Assembly (NCBI RefSeq): GCF_005747095.1
Contig: NZ_SWLG01000009.1
Coordinates: 62,001 to 126,000, forward strand
Direction: 5' to 3'
DNA: 64,000 nucleotides
Source: Exobacillus caeni
Lineage (GTDB): Bacteria; Bacillota; Bacilli; Bacillales; Guptibacillaceae
The notes under the pieces were generated by a model, which did not search any database, had not been told where the DNA came from, and worked only from the letters and a program-made list of their open reading frames with translations. Made by a program: the position numbers and the translations under genes. Shown piece after piece: positions 25,979-34,444 of this stretch. Numbering within the stretch: position 1 is the stretch's first letter; each line of letters begins with the position of its first letter.

Positions 25979-27240
25979 GACTTTCCCGCAGGTTGTTCTG
26001 GCATCGTTTAAAGTGGGAATGGAAGCATAAATGGAAGGATTTTCGGTCGGTTGCAGACTGGACAGTGCTTTTATATATTATCATTCCTGGAATGATAATC
26101 GCAGTTATTAACTATGTGGAGTGGTGGAGCGAGATACCAGTGTTTGCGGCATTTCTGCCTGAACCGATCTGGCTGATCATTCTTTATTTCGCCAGCAGGT
26201 TTGCTGTATTGAGGGTTTTTCTTCAGGAAGCAGACCAGATCTATCTTTTACAGCATGGAAAAATTATGAAGGGGATCATGTTGAGAGGGATAGCATACAG
26301 CTTGCTGCAGAATGTATTGATTAATGGATTCACCCTCATCATTCTTCTTCCGTTCTTATTCATTCACCTTGGCTATAGTATTGTGCATGTCCTTATGCTT
26401 TTTGGCATTATTGTTTTGGTTAGCTGGAACATGATGTTCATTAGCCAATTTATAACAATAAAAATTCCGAATACGGTAATACGCGTCTTTGCATTGGCGG
26501 CAGTAAATGGAATAGCAATTGTGTTTTATCTTGTTTTCATTTCTTTATCTCTTTCCGATTACCTTAGTTTTGTGGCTGTTATATCAGGCCTCATGGTCGG
26601 TTTTTTCCAACTGTTAAAAATGAGATTATCCTTAAAAGGCGCTTTCTTTGAAGATGTCCAGCGGGAACGGAAATATTATCTCTCCTGGACGAGCCTCCTT
26701 GTTCAGGGATCAGGGATGTCGGAAACGAAATCCTTTCGTACGAGAAAAGAACCATTGCTTTTTAAAGGATCCAGCCGTTTGTTAAAAGGAGAAGACCCTG
26801 TTACAAGGCTTGTCGATTCCTTTTTGAAATGGTATATCCGCCAGTTTTCAAAGATACAGTACTATCTTCAAATTGTTGGTGTATGTGTTTTGGCTGCTAT
26901 TTTACTTCCCGTTTGGGTTAAATTTCTCGTATGGCTATTCGGCGGATTTGCGCTCATCAGCTGGAAAAAAGCAGATTGGAATGAGTTTGAAGGCGGAGGA
27001 TACCTGATGCTTTATAAATGGGATGTTGACGTAAAAACAGAGGCGGCCAAAAAGAGCCTCAAATTTTTGACGCTGCCCGGATTTCTAGTTATCAGCTATG
27101 TAACAGGAGCGATGGTTTATTCCTGGACGGGTGGATTTATTTTCCTTGTTGCTGGCTGGTTTGTCCATAAAGCATTGATTATGATCTTGCGGCCTTTCTA
27201 TTTTGAAAATAATGCCTCATCAAATAATGCAAAAATATAA
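25975..27240 (+). CDS. EcsB-like ABC transporter permease
   Basis: A 421-residue protein with about eight membrane segments, among them TVLLYIIIPGMIIAVINYVE and VCVLAAILLPVWVKFLVWLF. Family features are the basic N-terminus (RLFWHRLKWEWKHKWKDFRS) and the cytoplasmic loop FFEDVQRERKYYLSWTSLLV. It overlaps the ATPase gene by 4 bp (ATGA). A clear terminator follows. Confidence 0.85.
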   Translation: MRLSRRLFWHRLKWEWKHKWKDFRSVADWTVLLYIIIPGMIIAVINYVEWWSEIPVFAAFLPEPIWLIILYFASRFAVLRVFLQEADQIYLLQHGKIMKGIMLRGIAYSLLQNVLINGFTLIILLPFLFIHLGYSIVHVLMLFGIIVLVSWNMMFISQFITIKIPNTVIRVFALAAVNGIAIVFYLVFISLSLSDYLSFVAVISGLMVGFFQLLKMRLSLKGAFFEDVQRERKYYLSWTSLLVQGSGMSETKSFRTRKEPLLFKGSSRLLKGEDPVTRLVDSFLKWYIRQFSKIQYYLQIVGVCVLAAILLPVWVKFLVWLFGGFALISWKKADWNEFEGGGYLMLYKWDVDVKTEAAKKSLKFLTLPGFLVISYVTGAMVYSWTGGFIFLVAGWFVHKALIMILRPFYFENNASSNNAKI

Positions 27241-27250
27241 CGACTTAAAA

Positions 27251-27282
27251 AGCCGTTCCTGATTAGGAGCGGCTCTGTTCCA
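27251..27282 (+). terminator. Terminator after the EcsAB-like operon
   Basis: Ten-bp stem AGCCGTTCCT/AGGAGCGGCT (one T-G wobble) with a 4-nt GATT loop, then a T-rich stretch. Confidence 0.75.
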
Positions 27283-27409
27283 TTATTTTTAGGTGTGAAA
27301 TTTAGCAAGGCGTTTTTCGATGTAGCAACAAATGTTAAGGCTATCGCATAAGGTCAACTAGCATCTTTGAGTTCCCTTAAGGATCGCATTCGGCTAGTTT
27401 TGATTACAT

Positions 27410-28117
27410 TTAATGAAAAACTAGTATGTCTTTTTTATAAGCGATCGGAATAATGTGTGTTCTGTTATTCGCATCAAGCTTGTCCATGATGCTTGCGATA
27501 TGGTTTGTTAGCGTCCGGGGTGAAATATATAGTTTTTCTGCGATCTCGTCGAAGGTTAAGCCGTTAACAACGATTTCTTTAAGCACTTCGATTTCCCTGT
27601 TCGTTAAGTATTTTCTTGCTGTTGGCTGGTTGATTTGAATGTCTCCATAATTCTTTTTAGTCAGCTCGGCGTTTTCCTCATCCTCTTGATTCTTTTTTCT
27701 TACTTCATCCATAAAAGCCTTTTGATAGGTAGTACTCATAAAAAAGGCGTGTTCCTTTAAAGATTTGAGAGCATCTGAAATAGATGATGAGAAACCATCA
27801 TGAAAACCTTTAACGCCTTTATCAACAAGTTCGATTAATCGATTACAGTTCCCTTTTACATCAACGATTAAAATGTGGGTTCCTTGCGAATAGTGTTTTG
27901 CTTTCTCTAAAAGCTCTTTCGTTTCCTGAAATGTTTCTTCATCATTTTGGTCCATCACGATTAATAGAAATTCTGGCCGGAGTTCCTGTAACTTCTCCAA
28001 CACATTCCTATCGGTTTCTTCAACAGCAACTAATTCAAGGTCCGTGTTTTTGAATTGGCTATAATCAATTTTCTCCTTTGGATCAAAGGAAATAAGAGCG
28101 TTTTCTGATAGGATCAT
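27410..28117 (-). CDS. LuxR-family regulator with degenerate receiver domain
   Basis: A 235-residue protein. The start is ATG (complement of 28115-28117), eight bases from GGAGG. The C-terminal NarL/LuxR helix-turn-helix is clear (YLTNREIEVLKEIVVNGLTF, then DEIAEKLYISPRTLTNHIAS). The N-terminal part has receiver-like alternation, but the N-terminal acidic pair and the conserved Lys are not where expected: the usual YLLKD-like end reads GFHDG, and the DIxMP strand reads LLIVMDQND. It is monocistronic, with no histidine kinase beside it. It is probably a stand-alone or phosphorylation-independent regulator with unknown targets. Confidence 0.82.
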   Translation of the reverse strand: MILSENALISFDPKEKIDYSQFKNTDLELVAVEETDRNVLEKLQELRPEFLLIVMDQNDEETFQETKELLEKAKHYSQGTHILIVDVKGNCNRLIELVDKGVKGFHDGFSSSISDALKSLKEHAFFMSTTYQKAFMDEVRKKNQEDEENAELTKKNYGDIQINQPTARKYLTNREIEVLKEIVVNGLTFDEIAEKLYISPRTLTNHIASIMDKLDANNRTHIIPIAYKKDILVFH

Positions 28118-28273
28118 CTTTTTAACCTCCAAAACGGGTAATCTTAAGATTTGATAATTTTTCTATTCCCTCTACCAACATTTGTTAATCTCTAATTCTC
28201 TAATAATATTAATGCCTTGATAGTATGGTAAAAGATGCCTGGAACGTTTACGATGATTTGGAGATAAGTAAAG

Positions 28274-28650
28274 ACTGCGACAAAAGTATTTTAGGCAAAG
28301 AAAAATCCGAACTTTGATTCAACATTCTTTAATCAGAATTCGAATCAGTTCGGATTTTCCTTTTGGACTGTTTTAGTAAGTTTTGTTGCTCATTATATCT
28401 CGGCTAAGTATTGTCTTTTAAAGCGATACTAAGATGAATAACCCGCTACGAAATATACTTCGCTAGAATAGGAGTAACATAGTTCTTACGGTAGGAAACC
28501 ACTTCCAGCGGAGGCAGAATACGTAGACTCCTGCGGGAACAGCACGAGTCCGAAGACCCCGCAGCGGAGGTTTTGTTTTTCCGCGAGGAGGCTGAGGCCG
28601 TGCCCGCGGAAAGCGAAGTATTCTGCCGAAGCGGTTTGCATCATTCTATT
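28274..28650. repeat. Long interspersed palindromic repeat, copy 1
   Basis: The sequence from CTGCGACAAAAG to the GAAGCGGTTTGCAT end recurs at 36797-37262. It starts with a terminator-like hairpin (AAATCCGAACT, 28304-28314, with AGTTCGGATTT, about 28345-28355). It ends with two GC-rich hairpins, CTGCGGG/CCCGCAG and CCGCG/CGCGG. It fills most of the gene-free stretch 28118-28686; the remainder is AT-rich leader of the LuxR gene. It has no coding potential. Confidence 0.88.
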
Positions 28651-28686
28651 TGAAAACAGTGTTAGATAAGCTTCTTAACTTCTGGA

Positions 28687-30735
28687 TTAGTTAGTTTCTT
28701 TTACAGATTTAATCATGCTTAAGCCTTTATTTGTTTTATTCTTTTTATAAGGATGTAAGCGCTCATCGTCATTAAGATTAATCGTATACTTTGCAAACCC
28801 GTTCGCAGTTTCATTTACAAAATTTAATCCAGCCATATTTTCTGAATATGTTTTAGCTGCTAGAGAAGACTCGAATGTTGCTTTTACTGTGTCGTTCACT
28901 TTTTCAAACATCCAGTTACCGTCTGCAGAAGGGTTTATCGTTCCTTTTTCTCTTAAATAATCGATCACGATCTGACGGTTTTCATCAGGAGAATCTAAGA
29001 TGATGTTGCTTCCATCTAATCCAGGGAAGTTACCGCCACCGCTTGCACGATAGTTATTCGTTGCAACGATAAATTCCATATCTTCTGTAACGCGCTTTCC
29101 ATTATACTTTAAGTTTTTGATACGTTTTGCTTTTGGATCGATAAGGTTACCTTTGGAATCGTATTTGGCTGGACCGGTAACATCGATTTTATACGTCACG
29201 CCATCGATCACGTCATAGTTATAAGAAGGGAAGTCAGGGTTGATCAATGCCTGTTCTTCGGTGCTGTCCGCATCGATCTGATTAAACTGGCCTGCAGACA
29301 TTTCTAACCATTCTTTCAGTTCAGCGCCGTTAAGGCGAACGGCTTTTAAAGTGTTTGGATAAACATAAAGGTCAGCAACGTTTTTAATCGCGATCGTACC
29401 AGCAGCAATGTCAGTATAATAGCTTGAACCGCCGCGTCCGCCTGCTTTGAACGGAGCACCTGCAGAAAGAACCGGTAAATTTTCATATTCAGTTCCCTGA
29501 ATATTATTTTCTACATACCACTTCTGGGCATTTGTAACAACTTGAATAGATGGATCATCTTTTACAAGTGCAAAATAGCTAGTGATAGGAGCTGTTGTTT
29601 CTCCAACAGGACCGCGAACATACTCCAGTGTTGCATAATGCTCATCAGAAACTGCCTCAACAATTTCTGGATCGGCTTCGACTAAAGGAGTTTTATTAGC
29701 TTTATCATAGATTGGGCGGGCCTGTGACTGGGAATCGGCAACTTTCCATTCTCCGTTAACCTGCTCAAGCTCAAGATCGATCACGCCAAGGTGGTCGCCC
29801 CAGTAGCCAGGTTCAACAGATGCTACTCCATTGATCGTTCCTTTTGCAGTGTCTACGCCTTCCACACCTTCAAAGCTAGCGTCACCAGGGAAAACTTTAT
29901 GGGCATGCCCGAATAGAATAGCATCGATGCCTTCTACTTCACTTAAATAGTAGACCGCATTTTCGTCATAGCCTTTAGGAGCTGCCTCTTCAAAGCCAGA
30001 GTGAGGGATAGCTACGATAATATCTGCACCCTCTTCTTTCATTTTAGGAACAAACTTGTTAGCTGTCTCGACGATATCTTTGGCGATAACTTTTCCTTCA
30101 AGATTGGACTTGTCCCACTGCATCACCTGTGGTGGGACGAAACCGATAACACCAACTTTAAGCTGGTGCTCCTGGCCGTCCGTGTCAGTAAATGTTTTAT
30201 CTAACATTAAATATGGATTAAAGTAATTCTCATCATTAGCAGGATCGTTATCTCCGTCATCTTTATAGATGTTTGCATTCACATAGTTAAAATTAGCATC
30301 ATCAATGCTTTCCTCTAAAAAGTCTAATCCATAGTTAAACTCATGGTTACCGATGTTTCCGGCATCATAGTTTAGTAGATTCATCGCTTTGTATACAGGA
30401 TGTGTTTGACCATCCTGGAGCGGGTTTATTTTTGCCATATAGTCGCCGAGGGGATTACCCTGAAGCAAATCTCCGTTATCAAACAATAGGCTGTTTTCTG
30501 ATTCCTGGCGGGCAGCGTTAATTAATGTAGCTGTTTTGGCAAGGCCAAATTCATCTGTCGGGCTATCTTTATAGTAATCATAGTTCACAACATTGACGTG
30601 AATATCAGTAGTCTCCATGATACGGACATTCATTGTTGCATTATCAGCAGCTTTTACCGAATTTCCCGCAAATGGGGATGCAAGTAACGTAACAGCAAGG
30701 GAAGAAGCAAGAACGTTTCGAAAAGAGTATTTCAT
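28687..30735 (-). CDS. Secreted CpdB-like 2',3'-cyclic nucleotide phosphodiesterase / nucleotidase
   Basis: A 682-residue exported metallophosphoesterase. A signal peptide (FRNVLASSLAVTLLASPFAG, cleavage probably after VKA) precedes the catalytic domain. Metal-binding motifs are TTDIHVNVVNYDYY, NGDLLQGNPLGDY, IGNHEFNYG, IPHSG and LFGHAHKVFPG. The C-terminal 5'-nucleotidase domain has substrate-ring motifs (APFKAGGRGGSSYYTDI, TNNYRASGGGNFPG). It probably releases nucleosides and phosphate outside the membrane. No LPXTG anchor is visible; the C-terminus is basic. The start ATG has AAAGGTGG upstream. Confidence 0.9.
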   Translation of the reverse strand: MKYSFRNVLASSLAVTLLASPFAGNSVKAADNATMNVRIMETTDIHVNVVNYDYYKDSPTDEFGLAKTATLINAARQESENSLLFDNGDLLQGNPLGDYMAKINPLQDGQTHPVYKAMNLLNYDAGNIGNHEFNYGLDFLEESIDDANFNYVNANIYKDDGDNDPANDENYFNPYLMLDKTFTDTDGQEHQLKVGVIGFVPPQVMQWDKSNLEGKVIAKDIVETANKFVPKMKEEGADIIVAIPHSGFEEAAPKGYDENAVYYLSEVEGIDAILFGHAHKVFPGDASFEGVEGVDTAKGTINGVASVEPGYWGDHLGVIDLELEQVNGEWKVADSQSQARPIYDKANKTPLVEADPEIVEAVSDEHYATLEYVRGPVGETTAPITSYFALVKDDPSIQVVTNAQKWYVENNIQGTEYENLPVLSAGAPFKAGGRGGSSYYTDIAAGTIAIKNVADLYVYPNTLKAVRLNGAELKEWLEMSAGQFNQIDADSTEEQALINPDFPSYNYDVIDGVTYKIDVTGPAKYDSKGNLIDPKAKRIKNLKYNGKRVTEDMEFIVATNNYRASGGGNFPGLDGSNIILDSPDENRQIVIDYLREKGTINPSADGNWMFEKVNDTVKATFESSLAAKTYSENMAGLNFVNETANGFAKYTINLNDDERLHPYKKNKTNKGLSMIKSVKETN

Positions 30736-30935
30736 GTGTGTCCACCTTTCGCCAAACTTTTATTTGGAAAACGAATATACCAGAATCATTATAAATCCAA
30801 CTGTCAGGAAAAAATACATTACTTTAAGCCTATCTTCCTTTACAGTCCCCTTACAAAATACCTACTTAAAAAATACATTTATAAAAGTAATAAAAGATTG
30901 TTCTTCTTTTGATTTTTTTTAAAAACTTCTGTGAA

Positions 30936-31003
30936 GAGTTGATTGTAGCGGAAGATGCGAGACTCCCGCGGAAAGCGAGCATCCTGAAGCGGAAATCAAC
31001 CTC
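30936..31003. repeat. REP-like palindromic repeat upstream of the MarR gene
   Basis: Outer arms GAGTTGATT (30936-30944) and AATCAACCTC (30994-31003) enclose an inner stem GATGC/GCATC (30954-30958, 30979-30983). The motif GCGGAAAGCGAGCATCC resembles interspersed repeats I associate with many Bacillus genomes. It lies between cpdB (minus) and the MarR promoter; the rest of 30736-31048 is AT-rich with no gene. Confidence 0.7.
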
Positions 31004-31048
31004 TCCTCTTCGGAAATTATTTTAAAAATTTATACATAAAATTATTTC

Positions 31049-31076
31049 TTGACACGAAATCAAATCGGAGTATAAT
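31049..31076 (+). promoter_or_regulatory. Sigma-A promoter of the MarR-MFS operon
   Basis: Perfect TTGACA (31049-31054), 16-bp spacer, perfect TATAAT (31071-31076), ending 48 bp before the likely start codon. Autoregulation by the MarR protein at this site would be typical, but I see no convincing operator. Confidence 0.85.
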
Positions 31077-31124
31077 GAACAAAGTAAATAGTTAATAAGG
31101 TGAAATATTATTGAGGTGAATAAA

Positions 31125-31544
31125 TTGGATGAGCGGAGGCAGAAATTAACGGCTGAGCTTGAAAAAAGCTTCAGAATTGTCTTTCGAACTTTTAAGAAAG
31201 AGATAGCCGAGCTTTTTGGTGAGCAGATTACAAATAACGAATTTATCTTTTTAAAATATATCTGCGAAGAAGGACCGAAAAAAGTTTCAGAATTGGCGAG
31301 TGAGTTTCACGTTACATTGAGTCATGTTACTGCAGTCATCGATCGGCTCGTAAATCGCGAGCTAGTGGAAAGGCATCGTTCTAAAACCGACCGCCGCGTC
31401 GTGAGGCTACATATTACAGAGCAGGGAAAACATCTTGTAGAAAAACTTGAAAAAGAAAAACGAGAGCATCTGCAGCGTAAGTTTGAGAGCTTAACGAGCG
31501 AAGAGATGGAAACGATGGCTACATTAATGAAAAAACTTATTTAG
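31125..31544 (+). CDS. MarR-family transcriptional regulator
   Basis: A 139-residue winged-helix repressor. The start TTG 31125 is six bases from GAGGTG; GTG 31116 adds three residues. The recognition region is EEGPKKVSELASEFHVTLSH, then VTAVIDRLVNRELVERHR, and the wing SKTDRRVVRLHITEQG. It lies 38 bp upstream of an MFS drug transporter, an arrangement typical of an efflux operon repressed by its own MarR protein. Confidence 0.9.
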   Translation: MDERRQKLTAELEKSFRIVFRTFKKEIAELFGEQITNNEFIFLKYICEEGPKKVSELASEFHVTLSHVTAVIDRLVNRELVERHRSKTDRRVVRLHITEQGKHLVEKLEKEKREHLQRKFESLTSEEMETMATLMKKLI

Positions 31545-31582
31545 AGATATAAAAGATCAGGTTAAAAGAGGGAGTGCGAGAA

Positions 31583-33226
31583 ATGGAACATCTAGATAAG
31601 AAATCTAAAATAACAATTATGGTCGCAATCATGTCAGCGCTGTTGTTCGTAGCGTTGAACCAGACGATCGTAGGAACTGCCTTGCCGAAGATTATTGCGG
31701 ATCTTGGCGGGATGGAATACTTTAGCTGGGTATTCACAATCTTCATGTTAACGTCCAGTGTAACAGCGGTGCTTGTAGGTAAGCTCTCGGATATTTATGG
31801 ACGTAAACCGTTCATTCTTTTAGGTATCGGTATTTTTATGGCTGGTACATTCATGTGTGGAACTTCTGATTCCATCATCCAACTTATAATTTACCGCGGC
31901 ATTCAAGGTTTTGGCGGCGGTATGGTAATGTCTACGTCGTTTACTGCAGTCGGTGACCTGTTCTCTCCTCGTGAAAGGGGGCGCTGGCAGGGAATAATGG
32001 GTGGAGTATTCGGGTTGGCGAGTGTATTCGGTCCGACACTTGGCGGATACATTGTTGATAATGCTGATTGGCACTGGGTATTCTGGATCTTCCTTCCAGT
32101 AGGAATAGTAGCGTTTATCCTTATTATGCGCTTGTTCCCGAGTGTGACGAAAAAAGAGGGAGAAAGCGTCGATTACTTTGGCTCCGTTTTCCTTACACTA
32201 ACAATCCTGCCGATGCTACTTGCATTCTCATGGGCAGGCAAAGAATATGATTGGACATCGCCGCAAATTATCGGACTGTTCTCTGCATCAGTTGTTGCGT
32301 TGCTTATTTTTATTTCGATTGAAAGAAAAGCGAAGAGTCCGGTTTTGCCGCTTGAGTTATTTAAAAATGATATTTTCTCATTGTCTAACATTATCGGTTT
32401 TATCCTTGGTATGGGAATGTTTGGAGCGATCATGTATACTCCGTTCTTCATACAGGGTGTAATGGGAACGTCTGCTACAAAATCAGGATTTATTATGATG
32501 CCGATGACGCTTGCGATGGTTACGGCAAGTGCGCTTGGCGGACAGCTGATCACGAAAACAGGAAAGTATAAAATTATTGCCATCATCGGATTGCTCGTAA
32601 TGGCCTCTGGAATGTTCTCTCTTTCAAGAATGGATATGGATACATCGACATTAGTGGCTATTCTTAATATGATTACTGTCGGATTGGGTCTTGGAATGAG
32701 TTTCCCTGTCTTTACGTTAACAATTCAGAATGCTGTCAATTACAAGTTCCTTGGAGTTGCAACATCATCTGCTCAATTGTTCCGCCAGTTGGGTGGAACG
32801 GTTGGCGTATCGATCATGGGTACGGTTATGGCGTCGTCCATGAAAGATGAAATGGCACAAATGGCACCGAAGGGCGGTACAGAGGCGATTGCCCAAAACC
32901 CGCAGGTAGCTGAAAAGTTTAAAGCGCTCCAGGATCCGCAGGCATTGATGGATGCTGACAAACTAGAAGCGATCAGACAAACGCTTCCTGAACAAATGAC
33001 AGGCATGTTCGATCAAATCGTCATGGTCCTTAGGACTTCACTAAGCCATGCGCTGAACGACGTGTTCTTGACAGGAATGTTCTTGCTTACTGCAGCAGTA
33101 ATACTGACGTTCTTCCTTCGTGAAATTCCGCTTCGAATGAGCAATAAGGAAGAAGAACCGATCGCAGAACATGGGGACGAAAAAGTGTTGAAGCAAGAGA
33201 AGTTTAAAGAACAATATCAAAGATAA
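31583..33226 (+). CDS. DHA2-family MFS multidrug efflux transporter
   Basis: A 547-residue EmrB/QacA-type transporter with about 14 membrane segments. Motifs are LNQTIVGTALPKIIADLGG (helix 1, antiporter type), GKLSDIYGRKPFILLGI (motif A) and GFGGGMVMSTSF, then RGRWQGIMGGVFGLASVFGP (motif C-like). ATG 31583 lies eight bases behind GAGGGAG. The substrate cannot be read from sequence. Confidence 0.9.
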   Translation: MEHLDKKSKITIMVAIMSALLFVALNQTIVGTALPKIIADLGGMEYFSWVFTIFMLTSSVTAVLVGKLSDIYGRKPFILLGIGIFMAGTFMCGTSDSIIQLIIYRGIQGFGGGMVMSTSFTAVGDLFSPRERGRWQGIMGGVFGLASVFGPTLGGYIVDNADWHWVFWIFLPVGIVAFILIMRLFPSVTKKEGESVDYFGSVFLTLTILPMLLAFSWAGKEYDWTSPQIIGLFSASVVALLIFISIERKAKSPVLPLELFKNDIFSLSNIIGFILGMGMFGAIMYTPFFIQGVMGTSATKSGFIMMPMTLAMVTASALGGQLITKTGKYKIIAIIGLLVMASGMFSLSRMDMDTSTLVAILNMITVGLGLGMSFPVFTLTIQNAVNYKFLGVATSSAQLFRQLGGTVGVSIMGTVMASSMKDEMAQMAPKGGTEAIAQNPQVAEKFKALQDPQALMDADKLEAIRQTLPEQMTGMFDQIVMVLRTSLSHALNDVFLTGMFLLTAAVILTFFLREIPLRMSNKEEEPIAEHGDEKVLKQEKFKEQYQR

Positions 33227-33300
33227 GAAGTAATTGACGATTGGAGGCCCTTATTAATAGGAAGTCCAAGAAAGTAGAAATAATTATAACGCCAATAATA

Positions 33301-33335
33301 AAAACGCATGGATCTCTGAATCCACGCGTTTTTTC
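33301..33335. terminator. Bidirectional terminator
   Basis: Stem AAAACGCATGGAT (33301-33313) with ATCCACGCGTT (33320-33330), one mismatch, T-run on the plus strand and A-run before it. It serves the MFS gene and perhaps the convergent SGNH gene. Confidence 0.75.
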
Positions 33336-33368
33336 TTATTCAATTTTTGCCGCTATCCCCAGTCTATA

Positions 33369-34418
33369 TTAAGATTGTTTCTCTTTTTCGTCAGCATGAA
33401 CGGTCTTTGTTAGTTTAGCTTCCTGGAGGAGTCGGGTAGTTATTTTATCCGCATTTTCTTCTCTAATATGCGCGCCGTCATAAAAGGCCTCCTCATAACC
33501 TGCATACTTTTTAACTTCATCAAAATCGTTATAGGTGAAGTTTGTGTGTTCCTGTTTCATTTTATTTAAAAAGTCTGTTAATTCGGCTTTCCGCTCGTCA
33601 TAATCCCTTGTTTTTCGTAGCTCTGCCAATACATCATCATGCAGGGTTGTAATAAAGCCGATGACCTGGATGTCGTTTTCCTCAGCAAGTGTTAAAAAGT
33701 CGTTTAGATAATCTTTACGGCCTTCATCGATCGCCGTAAAGTTATTAAATCTGCCTTTGTATTTTTTTATATACGAATCGATGTCTGCTTTGAATTTTCC
33801 TTCTTTAATTTGCTTTTCTTTTTTTGGATAGTGAAGATATCCATCGTTGTCATAGGCCGCTTTTTTAGTCGGATATTCTGTCATCGCAAACGATAAGCTC
33901 CGGCCCGTGGCGACTGTCTGATCATAGGATATTAAAGATTTCAGCATAGAAAGTTTATTCTCACGGTCTTCTGGATGTAAGTACCTGGCAAACCTTTGAT
34001 TATAAATCAGCCTGTCATCAAGCGGTGCATTATTATGGAATCCTTCTAAATCGATCCCAAGAATGACATACTCTGGCTTTACATCCAGATCTTCAAGTGC
34101 ATACTTCAGCATCACATAATAATCTTCTGCACGGGCAGAGTTTACGCCGGCATTAAAGGCGTTTAAATCTGTTTTTTCTTCAATATAATTAGGGTTTATT
34201 TTCATCGTCCGGCTTGAACCTAAAACTAATACGTCAGGGTTGTTGTTATACTTTTGCAAAAGGTTTGCCTTGTCGGCGCGTCCAGTCCATACGAGGGAGG
34301 GCAGCTCTCTGGATGCATACTTTCCAAGAGGATTAACAAAGTAATTCAATGCCATTACAAAGCCGAGTAATAGTAAACTTGTCGACAGTACGATGAACAT
34401 CATTTTTTTCCAGCTCAT
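33369..34418 (-). CDS. SGNH-like (DltD/AlgX/PatB-type) membrane-anchored protein
   Basis: A 349-residue protein with an N-terminal membrane anchor (MFIVLSTSLLLLGFVMALNY). Catalytic-type blocks are VLVLGSSRTMKINP (serine block) and FYDGAHIREENADK (Asp/His block), as in SGNH hydrolases of cell-envelope acyltransfer systems. It is 26 bp downstream of an MBOAT gene in the same direction. By analogy with PatA/PatB, DltB/DltD and AlgI/AlgX pairs it would transfer an acyl group (probably acetyl) to an extracellular polysaccharide. The substrate is unknown. Confidence 0.78.
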   Translation of the reverse strand: MSWKKMMFIVLSTSLLLLGFVMALNYFVNPLGKYASRELPSLVWTGRADKANLLQKYNNNPDVLVLGSSRTMKINPNYIEEKTDLNAFNAGVNSARAEDYYVMLKYALEDLDVKPEYVILGIDLEGFHNNAPLDDRLIYNQRFARYLHPEDRENKLSMLKSLISYDQTVATGRSLSFAMTEYPTKKAAYDNDGYLHYPKKEKQIKEGKFKADIDSYIKKYKGRFNNFTAIDEGRKDYLNDFLTLAEENDIQVIGFITTLHDDVLAELRKTRDYDERKAELTDFLNKMKQEHTNFTYNDFDEVKKYAGYEEAFYDGAHIREENADKITTRLLQEAKLTKTVHADEKEKQS

Positions 34419-34444
34419 GTTTTTCTCCTCCTATATGCTCATCA

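Noticed and set aside
28274-28650. Repeat array considered as a CRISPR or an insertion sequence
   Set aside because: There are no regularly spaced identical repeats and no transposase frame; it is a dispersed palindromic repeat.
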